Shown here: piece by piece, positions 41,687-52,526 of the stretch
Numbering within the stretch: position 1 is the stretch's first letter
Layout: every line of letters begins with the position of its first letter
Made by a program: the position numbers and the translations under genes
Notes under the pieces: generated by a model
Databases searched by the model: none
Told to the model about the DNA's origin: nothing
What the model saw: the letters and a program-made list of their open reading frames with translations, nothing else
Origin: Sphingomonadales bacterium
Lineage (GTDB): Bacteria > Pseudomonadota > Alphaproteobacteria > Sphingomonadales > Sphingomonadaceae
Length of the DNA stretch: 64,000 nucleotides
NCBI GenBank assembly: GCA_017302615.1
Contig: JAFLDB010000003.1
Coordinates: forward strand, 62,001-126,000
Direction of reading: 5' to 3'

Positions 41687-43261
41687 ATGGAAGACATCTT
41701 CATCGGCCTTGGCGCCAATGGCGAAAAGCAGACCCTGCGCCTTGGCCGCGCCAACCGCCATGGCCTGATCGCCGGGGCGACCGGCACCGGCAAGACCGTG
41801 ACCCTGCAGACCCTGGCCGAACAGTTCTCCGCCGCCGGGGTGCCGGTGTTCATGGCCGACGTGAAGGGCGACCTGTCCGGCATCTCGATGCCCGGCAGCA
41901 GCACGTTCAAGCACGCCGACAAGATCGAAGGGCGGGCGAAGGAACTGGGGATCGATCCGTTCGAATACCGCGATAATCCTGCCGTGTTCTGGGACCTGTA
42001 TGGCGAACAGGGCCACCCGATCCGCACCACCATTTCCGAAATGGGACCGCTCCTGCTCAGCCGCCTGATGGGCCTGAACGAGACGCAGGAAGGGGTGCTG
42101 ACCATCGCGTTCAAATGGGCCGACGACAACGGCCTGCTGCTGCTCGACATGGACGATCTGCAACAGACCCTGATCGCCTGCGCCGAGAATGCCAGCGAAC
42201 TTGCCACCACTTACGGCAACATCTCCAAGGCTTCGGTCGGCACGATCCAGCGCCAGCTGCTGGCCTTCGAAAGCCAGGGTGCGGACCGGTTCTTTGGCGA
42301 GCCGGCGTTCGAAATCAACGACTTCATCCGCTGCGACGAGACCGGCCGGGGCGTGATCAACGTGCTTGCCGCCGACAAGCTGATGCAAAGCCCCAAGCTT
42401 TACGCCACCTTCCTGCTGTGGCTGCTGGCCGAACTGTTCGAGGCGCTGCCCGAAGTGGGCGATCCGGAAAAGCCCAAGCTGGTGTTCTTCTTCGACGAAG
42501 CCCACCTGCTGTTCGACGATGCCCCCGAAGCCCTGTTCGACAAGGTCGAGCAGGTCGTCCGCCTGATCCGATCCAAGGGCGTGGGCGTCTATTTCGTGAC
42601 GCAGAACCCGATCGACATTCCGGAAAAGATTGCCGGGCAGCTCGGCAACCGGGTGCAGCACGCGCTGCGTGCCTTCACCCCGCGCGATCAGAAGGCGATC
42701 AAGGCGGCGGCGGAAACCTTCCGGATCAATCCGGAACTGGACGTTGAAACCGCGATTACCGAACTCAAGACAGGGGAAGCGCTGGTTTCCACCCTGGACG
42801 AGGAAGGCGCGCCGACCATCGTGCAGCGCACGCTGGTCGCCCCGCCGCATTCGCGCCTGGGGCCGATCACGCCCAAGGAGCGGGCGATCATCCAGTCGAT
42901 CAGCCCGTTTGACGGCAAGTACGACAGCGCGGTCAACCGCGAGAGCGCGGCCGAAGTGCTTTCGCAGAAGGCCGCAGATGCCGCCGCCGCCGCCCAGGTG
43001 GTCGAGGAGGAGGGCGAGGAAGCCCAGCGCGCCCAGCCGCGCGCCACGCCCTCGATGTGGGAAAAGGCCGGCAAGGCCGCCTTCGGTGCCGCTGCCGCTT
43101 CGGCCGGGACGATGGTCGCGCGCAAGATCACCGGGCGCAAGTCCAGCGGATCGCCGGTGGCCTCGGCCGCTAGCGCGGCGGCGGGCGCAATTGGCACCGC
43201 GTTGGGCGGCGCAGCGCTGGGCCGCTTTGCCCGCGGCCTGCTGGGATCGCTGCTGCGTTGA
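41687..43261 (+). CDS. HerA-like helicase/ATPase (DUF853, YjgR-type)
   Basis: The 524-residue protein carries Walker [15 protein letters not shown] near residue 35 and Walker [12 protein letters not shown] near residue 270, followed by [12 protein letters not shown]. It is the DUF853 group of HerA/FtsK-like ATPases (E. coli YjgR). The C-terminal 90 residues are Ala-rich and low in complexity, with a hydrophobic glycine-rich end ([16 protein letters not shown]) that may touch the membrane. Its role is unsettled. The ATG at 41687 is chosen; it has CGGAG ahead. Divergent from pabBC. Confidence 0.88.
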   Translation: MEDIFIGLGANGEKQTLRLGRANRHGLIAGATGTGKTVTLQTLAEQFSAAGVPVFMADVKGDLSGISMPGSSTFKHADKIEGRAKELGIDPFEYRDNPAVFWDLYGEQGHPIRTTISEMGPLLLSRLMGLNETQEGVLTIAFKWADDNGLLLLDMDDLQQTLIACAENASELATTYGNISKASVGTIQRQLLAFESQGADRFFGEPAFEINDFIRCDETGRGVINVLAADKLMQSPKLYATFLLWLLAELFEALPEVGDPEKPKLVFFFDEAHLLFDDAPEALFDKVEQVVRLIRSKGVGVYFVTQNPIDIPEKIAGQLGNRVQHALRAFTPRDQKAIKAAAETFRINPELDVETAITELKTGEALVSTLDEEGAPTIVQRTLVAPPHSRLGPITPKERAIIQSISPFDGKYDSAVNRESAAEVLSQKAADAAAAAQVVEEEGEEAQRAQPRATPSMWEKAGKAAFGAAAASAGTMVARKITGRKSSGSPVASAASAAAGAIGTALGGAALGRFARGLLGSLLR

Positions 43262-43269
43262 CGCCCATC

Positions 43270-43300
43270 GGTCCGGCTGGCCCCTTGGTCGAGCCGGACC
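43270..43300 (+). terminator. Hairpin after the HerA-like gene
   Basis: GGTCCGGCT (43270-43278) and AGCCGGACC (43292-43300) pair perfectly over nine bases with a 13-base loop, starting nine bases after the stop codon. There is no T run, so it is a weak terminator at most. Confidence 0.4.
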
Positions 43301-43364
43301 CTTGCCAAACGGGCGGTGCTGGTCTTGGGAGGGGCGATAAACGGTCGCTTTTCGCGGAGATTTC

Positions 43365-46031
43365 ATGCGCACCCTTCTGCTTGCCGCTTCGGCGCTTACC
43401 CTGGCCCTTACCGCTGCTGCCCCCGCAACCATTGCCCGGACCGATTCCGCGGCGGAAGCGGCGCGGGCCCTGGCGCCGGTGCCGCCGGGCAAGCTGACCG
43501 ACGCGGTCCGCCCCACCGCCTACCGCATCGATCTGACCGTCGACCCCGCGCAGGAGCGGTTCTCCGGCAAGGTCGAGATCGACACCGTGCTGAAGCATCC
43601 GGCGCGCTTCATCGACCTGCACGGGCGCGACCTGAAGATGGCCAGCGCGGTGGCCATGGTCGGCGGAAAGCGCTTTCCGGCCCGGTACTTCGAGCTTGAC
43701 CCGACCGGCGTTGCCCGCCTGACCTTCGACCGCACCCTGCCGGCCGGTGCGGTTACCCTGCTGTTCGATTATGACGCGCCGTTCAACACCGGGCCGGCCG
43801 GGATGTTCCGGGTCAAGGTGGCGGACCAGTGGTATTCGTGGACCCAGTTCCAGTCGATCGATGCCCGCGCGGCCTTTCCGGGGTTCGATGAACCGGGCTT
43901 CAAGGTGCCCTTCACGGTTACCCTGCGCACCCCCAAGGGGCTGACCGCAGTCAGCAACGCGCCGCAGACCGGCCTGACAACCGAGAACGGCATGGACGTG
44001 CACCGCTTCGCGCCGACCCTGCCGCTGCCGACCTACCTGATGGCTTTCATGGTCGGGCCGTTCGCATCGGTGGCCGATTCTGTCGCGCCGACCCCGCAGC
44101 GCGATTGGCCGCTGCCGGTGCGGATCGTCACCACCCAGCCCAACGCGCCGAAGATGGACTTCGCGATGCGCGGCACCAAGGACATCGTCCGCATCCTGGA
44201 AGACTATTTCGGGCAGGCCTTCCCCTATCCCAAGCTGGACCAGATCAGCACCCCGATCCTGCCCGGCGCGATGGAGAATGCCGGGGCGGACCTCTACAAC
44301 GATTCGATCCTGATCCTTGATGACAATGCCACCACCCGCCAGAAGCGGACCTTCGGCATGGTCGTGGCGCACGAGCTGGGGCACCAGTGGTTCGGCGACA
44401 TGGTTACGCCGGCCTGGTGGGACGACATCTGGCTGAACGAAAGCTTTGCCAACTGGATGGGCTTCAAGATCGGGCACCAGTGGCGGCCCGATCTCAACAT
44501 CCAGGCCGGGGCGCTGGCCGAAGGGTTCAACGCGATGAACACCGACGCGCTGGTGGCGGGCCGTCCGATCCGCCAGCCGATCGAGACCAATGCCCAGATC
44601 GACGAGGCCTTCGATTCGATCACCTATGGCAAGGGCGGCCACGTGGTGGCGATGATCGCCGGCTACATGGGCGATACCAAGTTCCGCGACGGGGTGCGTG
44701 CCTACATGAAGGCACACGAACACGGCAGCGCGACCAGCGCCGACTTCTTCGGGGCCATGGCCAAGGTGGCGGGCGACCCCCGTATCCTGCCCGCGATGCA
44801 GAGCTTTACCGATCAGCAGGGCGTGCCGCTGGTCACTTTCGCGCCCGACGGCAAGGGCGGCTATACCGTCACGCAAAGCCGCTACGCCCGGCTGGGCACC
44901 CAGGCTCCGGCCACCCGCTGGGGCATCCCGCTGTGCGTGCGCCCGGTGGACGGGCAGCAGGCCTGCCAGCTGCTTGACGGGCCGAGCGGCAGCGTGGCCG
45001 TGGCCGGGCCGTTCGTGCCCAATGCCGGAGGCACCGGATACTACCGCTTCGAACTGCCGGCGCAGGATTGGGACGCGCTGATCGCGCTGGCCGGCAAGCT
45101 GCCCGGCGGCGAGGCCCTGGCGCTTGATGATTCGCTGTTCGCCAGCTTCCAGGCCGGACGGGCCAGCCCGGCCCAGCTGATCGCCGGGGCGCGCCAGCTT
45201 TCCACCAACCCTGACAGCTATGCCAGCGCTTCGGGCATGGACAGCCTGCAATGGTTCTTCAGCGCCGGGATGCTGGATGAAGCCGGTGAGGCGGGATACC
45301 GCCGCCTGGTCGGCCAGACCTATGCCCCGCGGCTGGCTGCGCTGGGCTTTGATCCCAGGGCCAAGGCCTATGCCGGGGAAGATCCGGAAAAGTCGGAAAT
45401 GCGGGCCGAGGCGGTCGGCAAGCTGGCCAGCGTCGCCCGCGATCCGGCGCTGCGCAAGCAGCTGGGCGATGCCGCCCGGGCCTATCTTGGCGGAGACAAG
45501 GCCGCGCTCGATCCGGCCTGGTTCCGCTCGGCCTTTGCGGTTGTGATCGATGAAGGCGGGCTGGAAGCGGCCAAGCGGGTGGCGGAACTCAGCCTTGGCT
45601 CGCAGGATCCGCTGCTGCGCCCGGCGACCCTTGGCGCGGTATCGGCCTCGGGGCAGCTCGAAATTGCCCGCTGGCTGCTGACCGAATTCAGCGATCCGCG
45701 CCTGCGCACCAGCGAAAAGCTGGGCCTGATCCGCGGCGTGGTGGGCCGGCGCGAGACGCGCGATTTCGGCTTTGCCTGGCTCAAGGACAATTACGAGGCG
45801 CTGAGCTCCGGCGGCGGCGGGATCTTCTTCACTTCCGGCCTGCCCGGCCTGTTCGGCGGCTATTGCTCGGTGGCCAAGGCGGACGAAATTGCCACGTTCC
45901 TGCGGCCCAAGCTGGCCGGCAAGACCGGGGCGCTGGCGCTGGAACGCACCGTGGAGCGCGTCCGGTCCTGCGGCGTGCTGAAGGACGCGCGCGGGGCGGA
46001 GCTTTCGGCCGAATTCGCCAAGGTGAAGTAA
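43365..46031 (+). CDS. M1 family aminopeptidase
   Basis: A secreted 888-residue zinc peptidase. A signal peptide (MRTLLLAASALTLALTAAAP) precedes the domain. GAMEN is at residues 301-305, the zinc motif HELGH at 336-340 and the third ligand Glu359 in WLNESFANW. Spacing is exactly that of the family (18 residues between the second His and the Glu). A C-terminal ERAP1-like helical domain follows. The enzyme removes N-terminal residues from peptides in the periplasm. The ribosome binding site GGAGA precedes the ATG. It ends six bases before the convergent histidine kinase gene. Confidence 0.95.
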   Translation: MRTLLLAASALTLALTAAAPATIARTDSAAEAARALAPVPPGKLTDAVRPTAYRIDLTVDPAQERFSGKVEIDTVLKHPARFIDLHGRDLKMASAVAMVGGKRFPARYFELDPTGVARLTFDRTLPAGAVTLLFDYDAPFNTGPAGMFRVKVADQWYSWTQFQSIDARAAFPGFDEPGFKVPFTVTLRTPKGLTAVSNAPQTGLTTENGMDVHRFAPTLPLPTYLMAFMVGPFASVADSVAPTPQRDWPLPVRIVTTQPNAPKMDFAMRGTKDIVRILEDYFGQAFPYPKLDQISTPILPGAMENAGADLYNDSILILDDNATTRQKRTFGMVVAHELGHQWFGDMVTPAWWDDIWLNESFANWMGFKIGHQWRPDLNIQAGALAEGFNAMNTDALVAGRPIRQPIETNAQIDEAFDSITYGKGGHVVAMIAGYMGDTKFRDGVRAYMKAHEHGSATSADFFGAMAKVAGDPRILPAMQSFTDQQGVPLVTFAPDGKGGYTVTQSRYARLGTQAPATRWGIPLCVRPVDGQQACQLLDGPSGSVAVAGPFVPNAGGTGYYRFELPAQDWDALIALAGKLPGGEALALDDSLFASFQAGRASPAQLIAGARQLSTNPDSYASASGMDSLQWFFSAGMLDEAGEAGYRRLVGQTYAPRLAALGFDPRAKAYAGEDPEKSEMRAEAVGKLASVARDPALRKQLGDAARAYLGGDKAALDPAWFRSAFAVVIDEGGLEAAKRVAELSLGSQDPLLRPATLGAVSASGQLEIARWLLTEFSDPRLRTSEKLGLIRGVVGRRETRDFGFAWLKDNYEALSSGGGGIFFTSGLPGLFGGYCSVAKADEIATFLRPKLAGKTGALALERTVERVRSCGVLKDARGAELSAEFAKVK

Positions 46032-46037
46032 CCGGGC

Positions 46038-47446
46038 TCAGCCAAGCGGCAGCGCGATTGTCGCGGTCAGCCCGGTAATCGCACCGGCCGCATCGCGGCG
46101 GTTGGTCAGGTCCAGCCGCCCGCCGTGCTGATCGGCAATGGCGCGGGCCAGGGTCAGGCCAAGACCGGCCCCGCCGGTCGCGCTGTTGCGCGATGGCTCG
46201 CCCCGGGCGAAGGGCTGGAACATCGCTTCCATCCGCTCTTCGGGGATGCCGGGGCCGTCGTCCTCGATCCGGATCAGCACTTCGCCCCCGGCCCGCTCCA
46301 CCGTGATCCGGGCCTGCTGGCCATAGCGCAGGGCGTTGACCGTCAGGTTGCGCACCGCCCGGCGCAGCCAGGTGGCGCGCAGCGGCAGGACGATCCGCCC
46401 GGCGGGCTCGAAGCTGACCGGCTCGCCGAGGTCCTCGAACTCGGCCGCCACTTCCCCGACCAGGGCGTTGAGCTCGGTCGGCTCGACCGGATCGGACGGA
46501 CGGCCGACCCGGGCAAGGCTGAGGATATCGTCGAGGCTGCGGGTGATGTCCTCGATCGTTGCGGCCATCCGCGCCCGTTCGCCTTCGTCCTCGACGCTTT
46601 CGATCCGCACCCGCAGTGCGGCCAGCGGGGTTTTCAGATCGTGCCCGATCGCCCCCAGCATCACGTCCTTTTCATCCAGCATCGCGGCGATGCGGTCTTC
46701 CATGGCGTTATGGGCCAGGATCAGGCGGCGCATGTCGTCCGGCCCCTGCGGCTCCAGCTGCCCATGGGTGTCGCGATGGGCGGCAAACTGCTCGACCCGC
46801 CCGGTCAGCGCCGCCAGCGGCCGGGTGATCCGCCCGACGATCAGGGCGATCGCGCCGACCATCAGGCCATAGAGCAGCAGGGTCTGGCCGATCAGGGTGA
46901 ACAGCAGGGCCGGCTCGCCGCGGGGCACCGGCACCCGCACGGTCAGCCAGCGCTTCGCCTGGGGCAGCTCGACCGAGGCCACCAGCAGGTGGTTGGGCCG
47001 GGCCGGATCGCGGCCCAGGATCGCGGCGCGGCGTTGCAGCCGCTGGAGCAGCCGGGGATCGTCGCTGAGCGGGCGGGCCACCACGATGACTTCGCCCAGC
47101 ACCAGCCCCTGGCCTTCCATGATCTCGCGCAGATCGTCCTCGGCCCGGTCGATCCGGCGGGTGGTGATGAGGTCCGGCCGCGCCTCGCTGCGTTCGACCT
47201 GAAGCTGCCGTTCGCCATCCTGACGGCCACCGCGCCGCCGGGGTTGCAGCGTGGTCAGGCCTTCCTCGCGCGCGGCGGAAAACAGCCGCAGCGCGGCGGT
47301 GTGGAGCAGCGCGGCCTCGCGCCGTTCGGCCTGGGTGCGATAGAGCAGGGCCGCGCTGATCCCCTGCGCAACCAACAGCGCCAATGCGATGGCCAGCAGC
47401 AATTGCCCCTGCAGGCTGCGCGGCCAGAGACGCCCCAGCAGCTTCA

Positions 47447-47447
<1 letters not shown>
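46038..47447 (-). CDS. Sensor histidine kinase, EnvZ-like
   Basis: The 469-residue kinase has one membrane segment near the N-terminus (LLLAIALALLVAQGISAALL), a periplasmic region of about 140 residues, a second membrane segment (TLLLYGLMVGAIALIVGRIT), a HAMP linker, the phospho-acceptor box GAIGHDLKTPLAALR and a catalytic domain with VRNLTVNALRYG (N box), EDDGPGIPEE (G1) and GAGLGLTLARAI (G2). The signal is unknown. Its ATG shares a base with the stop of the response regulator gene (TGATG), so the two are a coupled pair. Confidence 0.92.
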
Positions 47448-48181
<734 letters not shown>

Positions 48182-48203
48182 GGGGTGACGGGCCTTTGCC
48201 GGT

Positions 48204-48776
48204 TCAGTTGGCGGGCGGCGCGGTGCGGCCGGCGCCGCGCTTGCCATGCATTTCGCGCATCTTGGCGGCCTGGGCCTTGCGCTCTTCCGGGCTGATCTTG
48301 CCGTCCTTGTTGGTGTCGGTCATGTCGAAATGCTTGCCGTGGGCGGCAAGGAACTCGTCGCGGGTGATCGCGCCGTCCTTGTTGGCATCGGCCATGCGCA
48401 GCATCATCATGCCGCGCTTGCCGCCACCGCGCTTGCCCATCCGGCCTTCGCCGCGCTTGCGATCGCCGCCCTGCCGGGCCTGGCCATCGCGGGCCTTCTG
48501 GGCCGCGGCAAATTCGTCGCGACTGACCGAGCCGTCCTTGTTGGCATCGAGCCGGTCGAACATCTGGGCGCGGTGTGCGCCGCGATCGGCCTGGTCGATC
48601 TTGCCGTCCTTGTTGGCGTCCATCCGGGCGAACATTTCCCCGGCGTGGGCCTGAGCCTCGGCCTTGGTCACGGTCTTGTCGCCCATCGGGTCGGGGCGCT
48701 GGCCGGCGGGCTGGGCCACGGCGGCACCGGCCAGACCGGTGGTCAGCAGGGCGAGAGCGAGAACAGTCTTCTTCAT
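48204..48776 (-). CDS. EF-hand calcium-binding protein, exported
   Basis: The 190-residue protein has a signal peptide (MKKTVLALALLTTGLAGAAV, cleaved after AQ) and four EF-hand loops at residues 53-64, 77-88, 130-141 and 154-165 (DANKDGKIDQAD, DANKDGSVSRDE, DANKDGAITRDE, DTNKDGKISPEE). The first loop ends in Asp instead of Glu, so it may bind more weakly. A basic Gly/Lys/Arg linker of about 30 residues (RKRGEGRMGKRGGGK) separates the two pairs. AAGGAG precedes the ATG. It lies upstream of the two-component genes on the same strand. Confidence 0.9.
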   Translation of the reverse strand: MKKTVLALALLTTGLAGAAVAQPAGQRPDPMGDKTVTKAEAQAHAGEMFARMDANKDGKIDQADRGAHRAQMFDRLDANKDGSVSRDEFAAAQKARDGQARQGGDRKRGEGRMGKRGGGKRGMMMLRMADANKDGAITRDEFLAAHGKHFDMTDTNKDGKISPEERKAQAAKMREMHGKRGAGRTAPPAN

Positions 48777-48982
48777 TTCGCGAACTCCTTGTCGCAGCAA
48801 ACAGGAAGAAGCCGCCGGCCGGGGAGAGGGGGGGAGGGGCGAATCCGGCCTGGCCCGGCGGCTTCCTGTGATCCTGTCTAGGCGCAAGCTGTCGCGCGAT
48901 TATGCCGCATGGCAAGCACTTTGTATCAAATTGTCGCGCTTGCGAGCCGCCGTTCATCGGCCCGCAAGCGCGGCCTTGCGGA
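48777..48982. other. Intergenic region with a long inverted repeat
   Basis: No gene fits here. CGCGCTTGCG (48935-48944) and CGCAAGCGCG (48963-48972) pair perfectly over ten bases, and four more inner pairs (GCCG/CGGC) follow after one mismatch. The hairpin lies just past the end of the VOC gene on the minus strand. An imperfect minus-strand promoter (TTGATA, 19 bases, CATAAT) may serve the EF-hand gene. Confidence 0.45.
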
Positions 48983-49357
48983 TCAGGCCTGTCCCATCAG
49001 GAAGGCGTTGCACTTGTTCCCGTCCGGGTCGCGGAAATAGGCGGCATAGAACCCGTCGCCGCGCGGGCCGGGCGCGCCTTCGCAAGTGCCGCCGTTTTCC
49101 AGCGCAATGGCGTAAAGCCGGTCGACCTGGTCCTTGTCGCCTGCCTCGAAGGCCACCATCACGCCGTTGCCGACGCTGGCGGGATTGCCGTCGAACGGCT
49201 TGGTCGCCGCGATCCCGCAGCCGCCGCCCGGCGTGCCCCAGGCGATGAAGGTTTCAAACTCCATCATCCGCCCGGTGCCCATTTCGGCGGCGATCGCATC
49301 GTAGAACTTCGCCGCGCGGGCCAGATCGTTGGTGCCGACGGTTACATAGCCGATCAT
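48983..49357 (-). CDS. VOC family (glyoxalase/bleomycin-resistance fold) protein
   Basis: The 124-residue protein has the paired beta-alpha-beta-beta-beta modules of the VOC superfamily: MIGYVTVGTNDLARAAKFYD at the start and FYAAYFRDPDGNKCNAFLM at the end, the latter carrying the usual RDPDGN metal-site stretch. The first module has no clear metal-binding His, so it may lack full enzyme activity or use other ligands. AAGGAG precedes the ATG at 49357. Function unknown. Confidence 0.85.
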   Translation of the reverse strand: MIGYVTVGTNDLARAAKFYDAIAAEMGTGRMMEFETFIAWGTPGGGCGIAATKPFDGNPASVGNGVMVAFEAGDKDQVDRLYAIALENGGTCEGAPGPRGDGFYAAYFRDPDGNKCNAFLMGQA

Positions 49358-49411
49358 TGTCCTGTCTCCTTCATCCGATTCGTTCCGGAACAATACAGGA
49401 ACAAAGGATTC

Positions 49412-51244
49412 CTACAAGGGCGCGCAGGCGGCCTTCAGCCAGGCCAGGTCCGCGCCTTCCAGCTGGGGCGAAAGGATCGCCCCGACCCGCGCGTGGTAGT
49501 CGTTCCACCAGGCAATCTCGTCGGCGGTGAGCAGGCCGCGATCGACCAGCGTGCTGTCGATCGGCGCCCAGGTCAGGTTCTCGAACCCGAAGTATTCGCC
49601 TTCCTGCCCGGCAATCTCGCGCGGTTCGACCAACACCAGGTTCTCGATCCGGATGCCGTAATCGCCCGCCTTGTAATAACCCGGCTCGTTGGACAGGATC
49701 ATGCCGGGCAGCAGTTCCTGATTGGTCCCGGCCTGGCCGCCGGCCGGCTTGGCGATGCGCTGCGGCCCTTCGTGGACCGAAAGGAAGCTGCCGACCCCGT
49801 GGCCGGTGCCGTGGGCATAGTCGACGCCGGCCTGCCACAGCGCGTGGCGCGCCAGGATATCGAGCTGGCCGCCGACCGTGCCGCGCGGAAATACCGCCCG
49901 GGCCAGCGCAATGTGGCCCTTGAGCACGCGGGTGAAGCGGTCCTTGTGCTCCGCTGTCGGCTCGCCCGGACCGACCCAGACCGTGCGGGTGATGTCGGTG
50001 GTGCCATCAAGGTACTGCCCGCCGGAATCGACCAGGTAGATCGAGTTCGGGGCTATCGGAATGTTGGACTCCTCGTCCACCCGGTAATGCGGGCTGGCGG
50101 CGTGGGGCCCGGCGGCGGAAATCGTGTCGAACGACAGATCGCGCAGCAGCGGGCTTTCCGCGCGCAGCGCCTGCAATTTGGCCGCAGCGGACAGTTCCGT
50201 CTCGCCGCCCTTGGGGGCTTCGACGCTCAGCCAGTGGAGGAACCGGGCGATTGCCGCGCCGTCGCGGGCCTGTGCCGCGCGCTGGCCGGCCTGTTCGACC
50301 GGGTTCTTCTGCGCCTTGGGCAGGATGGTGGGGTCGGTCAGCTCGATCACGCTGGCCCCGGCCCCTTCCAGCACCCCGAACACGGCCTGGACAGTCCGTT
50401 CCGGATCGACCGCGACCTTCTTGCCGGCCAGCGCCTGAAGCTGCGGAACAAAGGCCTCGCGCGGGCGGATCGTCACTGCATTGCCCAGATGCGCACGCAG
50501 CTCCGGCGTGACCTTTTCCTCGGCGATGAACAGTTCCGCCGTGCCATCGGTATGGGCCAGGACGAAGGACAGCGCGACCGGGGTGCGATCGACGTCGGAG
50601 CCCCGGATGTTGAGCAGCCAGGCGACGCTGTCGAGCGCGGAGATCACCGCCGCGTCCAGCCCGCGCGCGGTCAGCCATTCGGCCACAGCGCTGCGCTTGG
50701 CCTCGCTCGATTGCCCGGCAAGATCGGCCGGGTGAACCAGCGCAACCGCGGGCGAGGGGGCAGGCTGGTCGGCCCAGACCGCATCGACCGGATTGCCTTC
50801 GACAGGCTCCAGCGAAGCACCCTTGCCGCGCAGGGCATGTTTGACCGCATCGACCCACGGCTTGCCGTGCAGCCACGGATCGAACCCGATCTTTCCTCCC
50901 GCCGGGGCATTGGCCGCCAGCCATTCGGCAACGCTCGTGGCCGGGACCGACTGGTACTCGTAGAGCCGTCCGTCGACCTGCTCGCGCACTTGCAGGGTAT
51001 AGCGCCCGTCGACGAACATCGCGGCCTTTTCGGCCAGCACCGCCGCGGTTCCGGCCGAACCGCCAAAGCCGGTCAGCCAGCCGAGCCGCTGGGCATAGCC
51101 GCCGACATATTCGCTCATGTGCTCGTCCGAAATCGGGATCACGAAGCCATCAAGGCCGCGCGCCTTCAGTTCGGTGCGCAGCGCGGCAAGGCGCAGTTCA
51201 TGGGTCGTGGCGGCGGGGCATTCGGGCGCGAGCGTATCGGTCAT
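49412..51244 (-). CDS. Xaa-Pro aminopeptidase (M24, aminopeptidase P family)
   Basis: A 610-residue protein of the long, three-domain aminopeptidase P type. Two creatinase-like N-terminal domains cover about residues 1-310; the C-terminal pita-bread domain has metal ligands in YLVDSGGQYLDGTTDITRT (two Asp), GTGHGVGSFLSVHEG (His), LSNEPGYY (Glu) and GFENLTWAPI near the end for the last Glu. It removes residues before proline and probably acts in the cytoplasm, as no signal peptide is seen. No operon partner. Confidence 0.93.
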   Translation of the reverse strand: MTDTLAPECPAATTHELRLAALRTELKARGLDGFVIPISDEHMSEYVGGYAQRLGWLTGFGGSAGTAAVLAEKAAMFVDGRYTLQVREQVDGRLYEYQSVPATSVAEWLAANAPAGGKIGFDPWLHGKPWVDAVKHALRGKGASLEPVEGNPVDAVWADQPAPSPAVALVHPADLAGQSSEAKRSAVAEWLTARGLDAAVISALDSVAWLLNIRGSDVDRTPVALSFVLAHTDGTAELFIAEEKVTPELRAHLGNAVTIRPREAFVPQLQALAGKKVAVDPERTVQAVFGVLEGAGASVIELTDPTILPKAQKNPVEQAGQRAAQARDGAAIARFLHWLSVEAPKGGETELSAAAKLQALRAESPLLRDLSFDTISAAGPHAASPHYRVDEESNIPIAPNSIYLVDSGGQYLDGTTDITRTVWVGPGEPTAEHKDRFTRVLKGHIALARAVFPRGTVGGQLDILARHALWQAGVDYAHGTGHGVGSFLSVHEGPQRIAKPAGGQAGTNQELLPGMILSNEPGYYKAGDYGIRIENLVLVEPREIAGQEGEYFGFENLTWAPIDSTLVDRGLLTADEIAWWNDYHARVGAILSPQLEGADLAWLKAACAPL

Positions 51245-51290
51245 TGGGCCTTTATAGGATTGCCCTGCCGCTTTGGCGAGGGCGCGGGGA

Positions 51291-52451
51291 TCAAGGCGGA
51301 GTGAGTTGCAGATTGGCCCAGCCGGTCAGCTTGCCGGGCTGGCCGAAGGCATCGCTGGGCGGAGTGAACCGGGCCTCGCTGCGGAACAGGCGGCAGGCGG
51401 CGACATCGGCCGCGTCGCTGCCGGAACTTTCGAATACCTCGCAGCCCGTGGGCCGACCATCCGGCCCCATCCGGCCGGCCATCCGCACCACCTTGGCCCC
51501 CGCTGCGGAGGGCTGCCACAGCGCATTCAGGCGCGCGAGCTCGGCCGGTTCGACCCGCAACCGCCGGATGGCGTTCTCATCGGCGGTAATGGCCCGGAAG
51601 CCCTTGCCTTCCGGGCTGAGCAGCAGCGGCCAGCGCCGCACCGGAAAGCGGACCGTATCCGCCCACTGCGGCTTCAGCTTCTTGCGGGCAAAGTCACAGG
51701 CCTTCTGGTCCAGCTTGGCATCGCCGGAGGACAGCACCACCCGGCATTCCGGATCGCCGCTTTTGGGATCGGCAATCACCACGCCGATGGCCGGCCCGGT
51801 CAGCGCTGCCCCGCCGGGGCGCTCAACCGGAAGCGCGAAGGCCGGCTCCCGGGCGACCGAGCGGAGCCAGTATCCCGAAGGCGGCCATGACATCAGCTGG
51901 GGATTGGTATCGCCCGGCGGCGGCGGCGCGGGCGACAGGCCATAGCTGACGACCAGTGGCCCCGATCCGCGCGCCATGTTGCGGCTGAACTGGAAATTGG
52001 CCGTGAAAACGAACCGGTCGGCCATCGGCTGGCCATCCTCGCGCAGGGCGGGGATGAAAGCCGCACGCCGGATCAGCAGCGCGCATAGCTGGTCCGCCCA
52101 GGGCGGCGTCCGTTCCCAAGAACGCGGAGCCGGCTTGCACTCGGTCACTCTCCCGCTGGTGCCGACGGCCAGTTCCAGCGTCACGTTCTCGATCGTCTCG
52201 GTCTTGAGCCAGGCCGCGACCGGGGCGTCGGTTTCCTTCAGCCAGCCGGCCGGATCGTCCTTGGCCGCAGCGCGGCGGATCATTTCGGCCGGCGGGGCGG
52301 GCCACTGGCTGGGTCCTGCGGGAAAGCCGCGGAGCGCGATCTGGCGGAACGGTTCGCGCTCGGGCTTGGCGGCTTCCGGCGCGGCCTGTGCCCATGCCGA
52401 TCCGGCCAGCCCGGTCAGCCCCAGAACGCATCCCGCCACAATCCCGCGCAT
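51291..52451 (-). CDS. Secreted protein with three TonB-C-like, paired-cysteine repeats
   Basis: The 386-residue protein has a signal peptide (MRGIVAGCVLGLTGLAGSAW, cleaved after AQ). I see three units of similar design: one with Cys105 and Cys123, one with Cys236 and Cys252, one with Cys337 and Cys353. Each has the pattern G-R-x-T-x-C or similar, a serine-rich turn (VLSSGDAKLDQKAC; FESSGSDAADVAAC), and a later F-x-P tail, as in the TonB C-terminal domain. There is no TonB-type membrane anchor or proline-rich spacer, so it is probably not an energy transducer. AAAGGGA precedes the ATG. Confidence 0.7.
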   Translation of the reverse strand: MRGIVAGCVLGLTGLAGSAWAQAAPEAAKPEREPFRQIALRGFPAGPSQWPAPPAEMIRRAAAKDDPAGWLKETDAPVAAWLKTETIENVTLELAVGTSGRVTECKPAPRSWERTPPWADQLCALLIRRAAFIPALREDGQPMADRFVFTANFQFSRNMARGSGPLVVSYGLSPAPPPPGDTNPQLMSWPPSGYWLRSVAREPAFALPVERPGGAALTGPAIGVVIADPKSGDPECRVVLSSGDAKLDQKACDFARKKLKPQWADTVRFPVRRWPLLLSPEGKGFRAITADENAIRRLRVEPAELARLNALWQPSAAGAKVVRMAGRMGPDGRPTGCEVFESSGSDAADVAACRLFRSEARFTPPSDAFGQPGKLTGWANLQLTPP

Positions 52452-52526
52452 CGCTTTTTCCCTTTCCCGGCAACGCACTTGTGATGCCCCGCTTTCATTG
52501 CCGCGACAATCGCCTAATCAGGCGGC

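Noticed and set aside
43170..45251. 693-codon open frame on the minus strand
   Set aside because: Antisense to the M1 aminopeptidase gene, which has all its zinc ligands.
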